NCBI RefSeq assembly: GCF_000236905.1
Contig: NC_016520.1
Location: forward strand, 1,054,001 to 1,118,000
Reading direction: 5' to 3'
DNA from: Tetrapisispora phaffii CBS 4417
Taxonomy: Eukaryota > Ascomycota > Saccharomycetes > Saccharomycetales > Saccharomycetaceae
DNA: 64,000 bases
Under the pieces are notes generated by a model. That model ran no database searches. It saw only the letters and a program-made list of their open reading frames with translations, and was not told the origin of the DNA. Below are positions 34,022 through 42,873 of this stretch, one piece after another. Both the position numbers and the translations under genes were made by a program. Numbering within the stretch: the first letter of the stretch is position 1; every line of letters starts with the position of its first letter.

Positions 34022-36304
34022 ATGGAGTCTACAACTTCAGGTTTTGATGAACATCAGAATCTTTCAGACCTGTCGAAAAGAAATAATAAAGATAATGTTC
34101 AAGAGGATGTGGTAGATCAAATTGACGATAACAAAACCCAAATAAATGAGAAAAAGAACGTTTGTGCTAAAAATCACCTTGGATTTGGCAATATACTGGT
34201 AAAAATCGAACCAATTCTTGGTCCTCTTCTTATTACAATATTATCCTTTGTAGTAAGATTTTATAAAATTGATAGAAACAAGAATGTCGTTTGGGATGAA
34301 GCTCATTTTGGTAAATTTGGCTCATATTATATCAAACATGAATTTTATCATGATGTACATCCACCTTTAGGTAAAATGTTAATCGCATTAAGTGAATGGC
34401 TAGCAGGATTTGATGGTGATTTTGATTTTGAATCAAATACAGCTTATCCTGCTGGCGTAGATTTTAAGTTTATGAGACAATTCAATGCAACATTTGGTGC
34501 ATTATGTGCACCAGTCACTTATTACACTGCCAAATGGATGGGTTTTAATATTTTAACTGTTTATTTGGTATCCATTATGGTGACTTTAGAACTGTCATAT
34601 ATTGCGTTATCAAAGTTTATTTTATTAGATTCAATGTTACTATTTTTTACTATGACAACTTTTTCTTGTATGGTTAAAATTTATAATTTGAGAAACAAAC
34701 CATTCACACCACAATGGTCCATATGGATGCTTTTAACTGGTATTAACATTGGATGCGTATGCTCAGTGAAATGGGTAGGTTTATTTATAACTGTTATTGT
34801 TGGGTTATACACAATCGTGGAACTATGGGCTCTCTCATGTGATGCTACGTTATCAAGAAAGAAATATTACAAACATTGGTTGATCAGAATAATTGATTTA
34901 ATAATAATACCATTTTTAGTTTATATGAATTGTTTCAAAGTTCATTTCTCATTACTGTATAAGTCAGGAACGGGTGATGCATCAACAAATACATTATTTC
35001 AAGTCAATCTCGAAGGGACACAGATTGAAAACAGTCCAAGAACAGTTATGTTTGGCTCCGATGTCACAATTCGTTCTCATGGTTTAAGCCCAAACCTGTT
35101 ACATTCTCACATTCAAACTTATCCGGTAGGATCATTACAGAATCAAATTACTGGTTATGGGTTTTCTGACGAAAATAATAAATGGACTTTTAAATTTGCT
35201 AGAGAAGATGGTATATTCTTTGATTCTAACAATAAAACTGTAAATGGAGAACTAATAGCTGTAAAGGATGGTGACACTGTCAGATTAAATCATAAAAGTA
35301 CTATGAGAAATTTACACTCGCACTATGTGGCTTCTCATGTATCACAAGGTAATTTTGAAGTCTCTGGTTATGGAACTGACGAGGGGGGTGATGCAAAAGA
35401 CAATTGGATCATCGAGATCGTTCAACAATTAAAATCAAACAATCCTGACTTTCATCAAGAAGATTCAGAAAATATACATCCAGTTTCCACTTTTTTTAGA
35501 CTGAGACATCAAGAATTAGGTTGTTATTTAGCCTCTACAGGATTTTCGTATCCAGGTTGGGGTTTTAAGCAATCCGAAATTGTTTGCAAGAACTCTTGGT
35601 CTAAGCGTGACAAATCGACATGGTGGAATGTGGAAGATCATTGGAATGATATGCTGGAAATTGAAGATGACTATGTTCCACCAAAATCTAAATTTTGGAC
35701 TGATTTTATTCTAATTAATTTTGCTATGGCTGCATCAAACAATGCTCTAATTCCCGATGATGATAAATACGATAATTTGGCATCAGAACCTTGGGAATGG
35801 CCAACATTACATATTGGGTTACGTATGTGCACTTGGGCTCATGATGTATACAGATACTATTTAATTGGATCTCCATTCAATACATGGCTTTCAACAGCTT
35901 CACTTTTTGTTTGCATAATAATTTTGGCATATACATTATATGAATGGAGAAGACAAAAGATTCATCTAAATGAAAACAACATATGGAAGCTATCCATACA
36001 ATTTGTTTTCCCTTTTATTGCATGGGTCACTCATTTTGTGCCATTTCTGATAATGGGAAGAGTTACATATGTTCATCATTATTTACCTGCACTTTATTTT
36101 TCTATGTTAGTGTTTGCATCCACAGTCGACTATTTGTTGAGCGGTAGTAAAACATACATCAAATATCCATCTTATCTAATATTATTTGGTAGTTGTATCT
36201 ACATTTACATCATATTTGCTCCACTTTGTCAAGGTATGACTGGATTTAATAATGAAGACTTGAAAAAGATCTCATGGTTATCATCTTGGGATTTCAATTT
36301 CTAA
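34022..36304 (+). CDS. PMT6: Protein O-mannosyltransferase (PMT family)
   Basis: ER-membrane enzyme transferring mannose from dolichol-phosphate-mannose to Ser/Thr. Its 760 residues equal yeast Pmt6 (759). Motif VVWDEAHFGKFGSYYIKHEFYHDVHPPLGK carries the essential Asp-Glu in the first luminal loop. A luminal MIR-domain region (about 325-520) contains PRTVMFGSDVTIRSHG, LHSHIQTYPVGSLQNQITGYG and FRLRHQELGCYL. C-terminal membrane helices follow (FPFIAWVTHFVPFLIMGRVTYVHHYLPALYF). PMT4 has a similar length, but position between YPP1 and ELP2 (YGR199W) favours PMT6. Confidence 0.88.
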   Translation: MESTTSGFDEHQNLSDLSKRNNKDNVQEDVVDQIDDNKTQINEKKNVCAKNHLGFGNILVKIEPILGPLLITILSFVVRFYKIDRNKNVVWDEAHFGKFGSYYIKHEFYHDVHPPLGKMLIALSEWLAGFDGDFDFESNTAYPAGVDFKFMRQFNATFGALCAPVTYYTAKWMGFNILTVYLVSIMVTLELSYIALSKFILLDSMLLFFTMTTFSCMVKIYNLRNKPFTPQWSIWMLLTGINIGCVCSVKWVGLFITVIVGLYTIVELWALSCDATLSRKKYYKHWLIRIIDLIIIPFLVYMNCFKVHFSLLYKSGTGDASTNTLFQVNLEGTQIENSPRTVMFGSDVTIRSHGLSPNLLHSHIQTYPVGSLQNQITGYGFSDENNKWTFKFAREDGIFFDSNNKTVNGELIAVKDGDTVRLNHKSTMRNLHSHYVASHVSQGNFEVSGYGTDEGGDAKDNWIIEIVQQLKSNNPDFHQEDSENIHPVSTFFRLRHQELGCYLASTGFSYPGWGFKQSEIVCKNSWSKRDKSTWWNVEDHWNDMLEIEDDYVPPKSKFWTDFILINFAMAASNNALIPDDDKYDNLASEPWEWPTLHIGLRMCTWAHDVYRYYLIGSPFNTWLSTASLFVCIIILAYTLYEWRRQKIHLNENNIWKLSIQFVFPFIAWVTHFVPFLIMGRVTYVHHYLPALYFSMLVFASTVDYLLSGSKTYIKYPSYLILFGSCIYIYIIFAPLCQGMTGFNNEDLKKISWLSSWDFNF

Positions 36305-36372
36305 AAGATATTACATAATTTTTAAATGAATACTCATATCTGCTTAGTTAATTACATATATCAACATCTTAA

Positions 36373-38751
36373 TTAATTAAATAAGTCAAAAGAATATACA
36401 CGCACTGAATGATCAACGCTAGCAGAAGCTAACAGACTTTTATTATTTAGTGAAGAAGAAGACCATCTTAAACGGTTTATTCTATCACCTGGAGTAATTT
36501 TATTTTCAAGTTTCAAAATTTCAACAAAACCTTCTAAACCATAGGAATACAAGAAAATGTCACCATTTTCCAAACCTGCTGCAATAAATATTTTACTATC
36601 AACAACCCTTTGATGTACTGCTACTGCAGTAACCGCAGTTTCAAATTTTTGTGAATTGATTAACTCATAATCATCATTTTTGAAATCCCATATTTTAATT
36701 GTTTTGTCTCTGGAACATGTAATAAAAGAATTTCCAAATTCCTTTGGAACCCAAACACAGTCCCAAATAATCCTAGTGTGTGGTTTCTCTTTCTCATATT
36801 TCAAGGTGAATTCATTATTTTCTAAATTTCTTTCCCATACAGCAAGTTTTCTATCTCTACTAACACTTAATAAATACTTACAGTCATGAGAAAATTGCAA
36901 TCTTGTAATAGTTAAATCATGAAATGATAGAGGCGGTTTAATCTCTAACCATGTGTTTGCATCAAACATACGAATAACAGCATGTTGTCTATTATTAGAT
37001 CTACATGAAGAGGCAATCAATTGCTGATCTGAAGAGACTGCAACACTAGTAATTTCGTAACCATGGCCGTATAATTTCTCAATTTCCGGCCATAGTAAAT
37101 GTCTTTGTAACTGATCTTCTAGTGGGGGTGTGACTAGGGCTGAAACTAGATCATATGATATATTTTTATTGTCATTAGTTTCTCTTTCATTATTATCTTG
37201 TTCTTCATTTTCGTCAAGATTGTCATCTGTTGTAGCCTTGTTAGATAACCCTAAAGCTGGAATAGATGCAGCTTCAGGCATATTAGATTCTGACGTAAAT
37301 TTGATATCCACAAATTTCGTAATAATATCCGATACACCCTTTGGTAAGTCAAATGATCTTAGAATTTTTTCATCACCGCCGCTGACAAATCTAGTTTCAG
37401 AGATAGGTTCAACACAAACCATATCATAACCATGAATTTGTGGTCTTGAAAATTCATGCCATGTTTTTACTTTTCTTTCAACATTATTGTTATCCAACTT
37501 CCATGGAGCAAACAATCTTGTTGTTTGATCAAGAGATGTAGCAAGTAAATAATCACCGTTTGAAGACCAAGAAAGATCCGTAGCTTCCATTGCAGGTCCA
37601 GATATACCAAGTGAGGGATGCCAAAAAGTTCTATCTTTGGTTTCCCATACTCTCCATGAACCTGTTTTACCGTTGGTTAATATATAGTCGACGTCATTGT
37701 TAGAGAACCAAACACATGACCAAAAACCACCTGTTGATCCTGTAGCAGTCGATGCACCCTTTGAGGATATTTCACCTAATCTAGAGGCACAAACCCAAAT
37801 ACCAGATGCCTCATCAGGAGCCCAGACCATTATGGAGGTATCTGCTGTTGCTGCTAATAATTCTAAACGAGATTCATGCCATTGTAAGGAAGAAATCCAA
37901 TCATCATGGCCCATTATTAATGCTTCAAAATTTATCGCAACTTTTAGATTTTGATCGTACTGGAATTTATATTGTTTATTACTCAATAATGTTAATTTTG
38001 TTTGATCTTCATCGTAATTATCTATTAAATCATTTGTTCTTATTCTCCAAACTCTTATGTATCTATCTTGAGAACCTGATGCTAAGAAGTAGTCGCCTGG
38101 AGTTTCCTGATAACGGAATGCTAAAGATTTTACCCAATCTTCATGGCCTTCTAATTTGGCAACTTGATGACAATTCAAGATTATATCATTCTCCAGGGAA
38201 AAAGAATGCACAAATATATGTACAGAAGTACCGCCTAAAGCCAATAAATATTTATTCGCAGATATATTAGATAGTGCCAAAGTTAATGGATAAACCCCCT
38301 TTTGAACATCTAAATTATATCCAAATTTAAAATGTTCGTTGCCGTTGGTGTAATTTGAATTTCTAACCCAAATCGACACAGAGCCATCTGCACAACCGAT
38401 AGCAATCAAATTATCCAATACCGATAACGTAACTATTGTACTATTATGTTCTGTAATAGTTTGTACACATTCAACATCGTTGTTATCCAAAAACTTCCAA
38501 ATCTTGACATGGAAATCTTCGGAAGCAGATACCAGGTATTCCGAGTTTGGAATAAATTTAACGCATGTAACCTCTGAACAATGTCCCTTTAATGTACAAT
38601 GTACACCATTAAACTCTGGATTTGTTGGATTCCATAAAGCAATATGATTACCTGCACCGAATGCTAATGTTTGCTTTTTCTTATTGTAATCGCTAACTTG
38701 AGTTTGTTTGTTGGCTCCCACAAAAATAGCCTCAGAATTTACAGAAACCAT
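36373..38751 (-). CDS. ELP2: Elongator complex subunit 2 (WD40 protein)
   Basis: WD40 scaffold of Elongator, which modifies wobble uridines in tRNA. The 792-residue protein (yeast 788) contains about fourteen WD repeats forming two propellers. Examples are GHCSEVTCVKFIPNSEYLVSASEDFHVKIW, GHEDWVKSLAFRY...GSQDRYIRVW, GHGYEITSVAVSSDQ and the last SASVDHSVRVYSFDLF. An acidic insert (about 505-540) separates the repeats. It is downstream of PMT6 and convergent to it, as in YGR199W-YGR200C. A PAC-like GCTCATCGC (38896-38904) and an E-box (38926-38931) lie upstream. Confidence 0.95.
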   Translation of the reverse strand: MVSVNSEAIFVGANKQTQVSDYNKKKQTLAFGAGNHIALWNPTNPEFNGVHCTLKGHCSEVTCVKFIPNSEYLVSASEDFHVKIWKFLDNNDVECVQTITEHNSTIVTLSVLDNLIAIGCADGSVSIWVRNSNYTNGNEHFKFGYNLDVQKGVYPLTLALSNISANKYLLALGGTSVHIFVHSFSLENDIILNCHQVAKLEGHEDWVKSLAFRYQETPGDYFLASGSQDRYIRVWRIRTNDLIDNYDEDQTKLTLLSNKQYKFQYDQNLKVAINFEALIMGHDDWISSLQWHESRLELLAATADTSIMVWAPDEASGIWVCASRLGEISSKGASTATGSTGGFWSCVWFSNNDVDYILTNGKTGSWRVWETKDRTFWHPSLGISGPAMEATDLSWSSNGDYLLATSLDQTTRLFAPWKLDNNNVERKVKTWHEFSRPQIHGYDMVCVEPISETRFVSGGDEKILRSFDLPKGVSDIITKFVDIKFTSESNMPEAASIPALGLSNKATTDDNLDENEEQDNNERETNDNKNISYDLVSALVTPPLEDQLQRHLLWPEIEKLYGHGYEITSVAVSSDQQLIASSCRSNNRQHAVIRMFDANTWLEIKPPLSFHDLTITRLQFSHDCKYLLSVSRDRKLAVWERNLENNEFTLKYEKEKPHTRIIWDCVWVPKEFGNSFITCSRDKTIKIWDFKNDDYELINSQKFETAVTAVAVHQRVVDSKIFIAAGLENGDIFLYSYGLEGFVEILKLENKITPGDRINRLRWSSSSLNNKSLLASASVDHSVRVYSFDLFN

Positions 38752-39393
38752 TTTTATAAATTTAGGTACTATTGAGTTTACTTTAGTTATTGTAGCTACT
38801 ATTGCATTGCCATGTTGCTTGAGGTATTTACTGTTACAGTTTACCTTTAAAATATGATTTGGCAGTTGAAACTGTATCCAGATGTTTCAATCTTAGCTCA
38901 TCGCAAAATTTTTTTAGCGTTGGATCACGTGTAAATATTTAAACCACCACCAGGGGCCTGTCGCTAACTCGAATGTGTCAGTAAAGTTTCACGACTCTAT
39001 TTTAATTTATTATAATTAAGGTAATTTTCTAAAGCGTTCATTCAGTTGATAAAACATCAGGATTTGAAATATATCGTGTCCATTCAAAGGACTCTCATTA
39101 CTATATATATCAATAGATACTTAGCTATTTAAGTGGAATATTTTCTATAAAATATATACAATGTTTGGGATAATAAATAATAAAAATGAATTGATAATCA
39201 TTTATGGAAGATTAGAGTTATGTTCTCATCTTCTTTCTAGTTTTTTAGTTGATATGAATATTCAATATTCGAAATCAATTTTTACATTAACGTTTTTGGT
39301 TCGGAAGTTTTTCTTCTTTGTTTAATTATCACCTAAAAAAGTAAGTATTTTTTGGTTTTAAACGACTTTTCTATTAGATGTTCACACCATCAA
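38752..39393. other. Intergenic region ELP2-ILV3
   Basis: AT-rich, with no gene. The ELP2 side has GCTCATCGC (PAC, reverse) next to a T-rich RRPE-like tract and TCACGTG (38925-38931). The stretch 39000-39290 is very AT-rich. A TTCGGAA core near 39300 is not a convincing centromere. Confidence 0.5.
38896..38904 (-). promoter_or_regulatory. PAC motif plus nearby E-box upstream of ELP2
   Basis: GCGATGAGC on the minus strand, about 145 bp upstream of the ELP2 ATG, with an A/T-rich run beside it and CACGTG at 38926-38931. Confidence 0.45.
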
Positions 39394-41163
39394 TTACTCA
39401 TCAGCATCTAAAACACAACCTAGAGAGGCATTAGATACTAACTTACGGTATTTTGATAAAGTACCTCTATTATAACGAGGAGTTGGAGCAACCCATTTAG
39501 ATTTACGTTCTGCCATTTCTGCGTCACTTACTAATAAGTCAATCTTATTATTGTCAGCATCAATCACAATTTGATCACCATCTTTAACTAAACCAATTGG
39601 ACCACCTTGTGCTGCTTCTGGAACAATGTGACCAATTAAGAAACCGTGAGATCCACCTGAAAATCTACCATCAGTTAATAGAGCAACATCTTTACCTAAA
39701 CCATAACCCATTAAAGCAGATGATGGTTTTAACATTTCTGGCATACCTGGTGCACCCTTTGGACCTTCATTTCTAATGACAACAACAGTTTTTTCACCCT
39801 TTTTGATTTCTCCTTTTTCTAAAGCATGAATAAAGTCATTTTCTTCTTCAAAAACTCTAGCTGTACCTTTGAAATAGGTACCTTCTTTACCAGTAATTTT
39901 ACCAACAGAGCCGCCTGGGGCCAAAGAGCCGTATAGGATTTGTAAATGACCAGTTTTTTTGATTGGATTTGAGATTGGTCTGATGACGGTTTGACCTTCA
40001 GTTAAATGTTGTGCTTTCTTTGCTCTTTCAGCTAAAGTATCACCAGTAACAGTTAATGTGTCACCGTGCATAAAGCCATTTTCGTACAAGAATTTAATAA
40101 CAGCCTGAGTACCACCGACCTTGATCAAATCAGCCATAACATGCTTACCAGAAGGTTTAAAGTCACCTAACAATGGAGTTTTGTCACTGATTCTTTGGAA
40201 ATCATCTGGAGTAATTTTAACACCAGCAGAGTGGGCAATAGCAACCACATGCAAAACAGCATTAGTGGAACCTCCTGTTGCGATTGCATATGTAATAGCG
40301 TTCTCAAAGGCCTCCTTTGTGAATATATCTCTTGGTCTAATGTTCAGTTCCATAGTATTTTTAATAGCTTCACCAATACTATCACATTCGGTCAACTTTT
40401 CCTTTGAGACAGCTGGGAAAGCCGAGGAATTTGGTAATGTGATACCCAAAACTTCTGCAATGGAACCCATTGTGTTTGCAGTGTACATACCACCACAAGA
40501 ACCTGGACCAGGACAAGCATGTTCCACAACATCAGATCTTTCTTTTTCAGTGTAATTTTTTGAAATATATTCACCATAAGACTGGAAAGCAGAAACTAAA
40601 TCAATATCTTCTGGAAGTTTCGGAGAGCCACAGGTTGGATGACCTGGCATGATAGTACCACCATAAACCAAAATCGAAGGTCTGTTGTGTCTACCCATAG
40701 CCATCATGACACCTGGCATATTCTTGTCACATGCTGGAATGGCAATATTAGCATCGTAATGTTGAGCCATCATAATTGTTTCAAATGAATCAGCAATGAT
40801 TTCTCTACTCTGTAAAGAATACTTCATACCTGCAGTACCCATTGAAATACCATCAGAGACACCGATGGAATTGAATTGCATAGCCTTCAAGCCTGATTTC
40901 TCCACTGCTTTAGAACACCTGTCATTCAAGTCCATGAGATGCATATTGCATGGATTACCAGACCACCAACAAGAACCAACACCAACTTGTGGTTTCGATA
41001 GATCACCGTTTTTAAAACCAGTAGCATAAAGCATAGCCTGGGAAGCACCTTGATCCTTAGGCTCGGTGATCACGTACGAGTATCTATTCAATTTCTTTGC
41101 ATCACTAAGCAGTTTGGAAGTATTGAAACTTCTAGCAGATGCCAACCTTTTCAACATAGTCAT
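39394..41163 (-). CDS. ILV3: Dihydroxy-acid dehydratase (mitochondrial)
   Basis: Third step of isoleucine and valine synthesis; an Fe-S enzyme of the IlvD/Edd family in mitochondria. At 589 residues it is close to yeast (585). The N-terminal presequence (about 1-25, [19 protein letters not shown]) is basic. Cluster and substrate cysteines lie in [13 protein letters not shown] (C65, C72), [17 protein letters not shown] and [18 protein letters not shown]. The GGSTNAVLH and [21 protein letters not shown] motifs are complete. A perfect Gcn4 site (TGAGTCA, 41335-41341) lies about 170 bp upstream, in keeping with amino-acid control. Confidence 0.97.
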   Translation of the reverse strand: MTMLKRLASARSFNTSKLLSDAKKLNRYSYVITEPKDQGASQAMLYATGFKNGDLSKPQVGVGSCWWSGNPCNMHLMDLNDRCSKAVEKSGLKAMQFNSIGVSDGISMGTAGMKYSLQSREIIADSFETIMMAQHYDANIAIPACDKNMPGVMMAMGRHNRPSILVYGGTIMPGHPTCGSPKLPEDIDLVSAFQSYGEYISKNYTEKERSDVVEHACPGPGSCGGMYTANTMGSIAEVLGITLPNSSAFPAVSKEKLTECDSIGEAIKNTMELNIRPRDIFTKEAFENAITYAIATGGSTNAVLHVVAIAHSAGVKITPDDFQRISDKTPLLGDFKPSGKHVMADLIKVGGTQAVIKFLYENGFMHGDTLTVTGDTLAERAKKAQHLTEGQTVIRPISNPIKKTGHLQILYGSLAPGGSVGKITGKEGTYFKGTARVFEEENDFIHALEKGEIKKGEKTVVVIRNEGPKGAPGMPEMLKPSSALMGYGLGKDVALLTDGRFSGGSHGFLIGHIVPEAAQGGPIGLVKDGDQIVIDADNNKIDLLVSDAEMAERKSKWVAPTPRYNRGTLSKYRKLVSNASLGCVLDADE

Positions 41164-41334
41164 TATTACTTGTATGCTTTGACAACGTCTTTAACGAACT
41201 TTCAAGTAAGCACAATTGAGTTTAGATACCAAGAACTTCGAAACAGGAACATACTTTTTTACACACACTCTTATATACATATATATAGAGACACAAATAT
41301 ACGTCCATAGCAACCTGAATTAGATGGTTTAACA

Positions 41335-41341
41335 TGAGTCA
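41335..41341 (+). promoter_or_regulatory. Gcn4 site TGAGTCA upstream of ILV3
   Basis: Exact 7-bp Gcn4/AP-1 core about 172 bp upstream of ILV3, a branched-chain amino-acid gene and therefore an expected target. Confidence 0.65.
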
Positions 41342-41670
41342 AGGGTTTCGTAAAGCTGATTTGTTTAATAGAATGAGTAATCATTGCAATTGAATATTTC
41401 AGTAAAAAGCCTTGGCTTATTCTCCTTTTGGGTTAAATATAGTCCTGACAGAACCCTCTGTCTAGCCGGGACGGTCGCGATAGGCTCACAAGAGAAGAAC
41501 CCTGCCTAGCGCTTTCTTCAAACGTAGACCGACTGTCCCTTTGCCGGCTGCCTGTAGGCAGAGAAGAACTAAGACGCCGCTGAGAATTCCCTTTGGAAAA
41601 ATAGGCGGGCCTGCGACGGACTTTAGAGATGGATTCTGAGAAGCAGCTACTGTTGTTAATCTACGTTGCC

Positions 41671-41690
41671 AGAGAGAGAGAGAGAGAGAG
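41671..41690. repeat. (AG)10 microsatellite
   Basis: Ten uninterrupted AG units in the region just upstream of YCH1. Confidence 0.9.
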
Positions 41691-41814
41691 ACACTCACAA
41701 CACAGGTAAGAACGGTTTGTAAGTGATGGCTGCTTAGAAGTTATCTATAAAGAAAGCATGTGTGAGTTAGTGAAATTGCAACAAAAGTACTGTCACGCTT
41801 GGTAACAAAGAAAG

Positions 41815-42288
41815 ATGCAACGGAACGTTTCTAATATCAAGTACATCGAACCCAGTGTGTTACATCAATGGATAACGCAGAATGGACAGAAAACGCAACT
41901 AGGTCAAAAGTTTCAAGTGATAGATGCTCGTGGATCCGACTACATTGGAGGTCACATCAAAGGTTGCTGGAATTACCCTTATAGCAAGTTGAAACATTAC
42001 GAAGAAGGTGAAGCTCTAATGGATGAAATGTTCCACAAGCTAGAAACCTCCAGAAGGGACGTCACCGTAGAGACTGATAACAATATAATGAATGTTGTGT
42101 TCCATTGTGCACAATCACAACAAAGAGGACCTGCTGCGGCGATGAAGTTCCTGCGCTACCTTCCGGATGACAAGCTGTCTGTATATAACATTTTGATCCT
42201 AAGAGGTGGTTTCAACCTGTGGCAAGACCTCTATGGAACAGATACCAATGTTACTGCCGATTACGAGCCTGATCTATGGTCCTGGTAA
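41815..42288 (+). CDS. YCH1: Rhodanese/Cdc25-like small phosphatase
   Basis: Small single-domain protein of the rhodanese-Cdc25 type with phosphatase activity in yeast. Its 157 residues (yeast 148) include the substrate-loop motif FHCAQSQQRGPAAA: Cys98 and Arg104 give the CX5R active site. VIDARGSDYIGGHIKGCWN is the standard rhodanese CH2A-type region, and ILRGGFNLW the C-terminal one. Context between ILV3 and ADE3 matches YGR203W-YGR204W. Confidence 0.92.
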   Translation: MQRNVSNIKYIEPSVLHQWITQNGQKTQLGQKFQVIDARGSDYIGGHIKGCWNYPYSKLKHYEEGEALMDEMFHKLETSRRDVTVETDNNIMNVVFHCAQSQQRGPAAAMKFLRYLPDDKLSVYNILILRGGFNLWQDLYGTDTNVTADYEPDLWSW

Positions 42289-42873
42289 ATGATTAGGCGA
42301 TGCACACACGCTCATATAAGCAATTTTTTCTACACAGAGTGCAACTGAAATTCAATTACTAGCAAGTCCTACCATCCACAAGACTAGTTATATCTGATAT
42401 ACCTGTTGTTGTTGTTGTTCATGATGAGCTGGGATGAGGCGTTGTCTTCCCTCTCTCTTCACCAAAAGAGAGTCACAATTCTTTCTTTCTGGTCACGTGC
42501 AAATCGCTAATAACACGTGATTTTCTTTTTTAGGAAAGTTGACTCTGTTTAGTCTACACCGCCATCTCAGCGGTGTGTGCGTGTGCGTGCCCGTTTTTAA
42601 CGCGAAATGGTACACGATGTCACGGGTGCGCACCTAAAATGGCGTTAATGCGGGAGGAACTCAATTCCTTAAATTTTAGAAAGGGCTAAGCGGTAAAAAT
42701 AAAATAAAATCTATATACTCTATAAAGTATAAAGTATATAAATAGTGTAATAATGACTCTCAAACAAAAGAACATAATAAATCAGCAACAGAAAACGTAG
42801 ACTGTTGAATTGGTTGCTATATATCCACACGTATATATAGGATCACTGTGAAAGAAAGAAGCCAGATACGACA
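42289..42873. promoter_or_regulatory. ADE3 upstream region with E-boxes, TGACTC sites and palindromes
   Basis: Contains two CACGTG sites (42494-42499, 42514-42519), two TGACTC sites (42540-42545, 42754-42759; Bas1/Gcn4-type, expected for purine/one-carbon genes), the hairpin ACACCGC...GCGGTGT (42556-42576) and the 10-bp palindrome GGTGCGCACC (42624-42633). A GTT repeat lies near 42403-42418. No gene is visible. Confidence 0.55.

Larger units (their letters stand above)
41164..41814. other. Divergent promoter region ILV3/YCH1
   Basis: Contains the Gcn4 site for ILV3, a moderately GC-rich section (about 41450-41640) and an AG microsatellite (41671-41690) in the YCH1 leader. No gene is seen; the small minus-strand frame at 41486-41698 is unsupported. 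Confidence 0.55.

Noticed and set aside
39290..39320. TTCGGAA core in very AT-rich DNA as a centromere (CDEIII)
   Set aside because: Spacing to flanking A/T runs does not fit CDEIII and there is no CDEI (RTCACRTG) at the correct side and distance; ILV3 coding sequence begins where CDEII/CDEI would have to lie.
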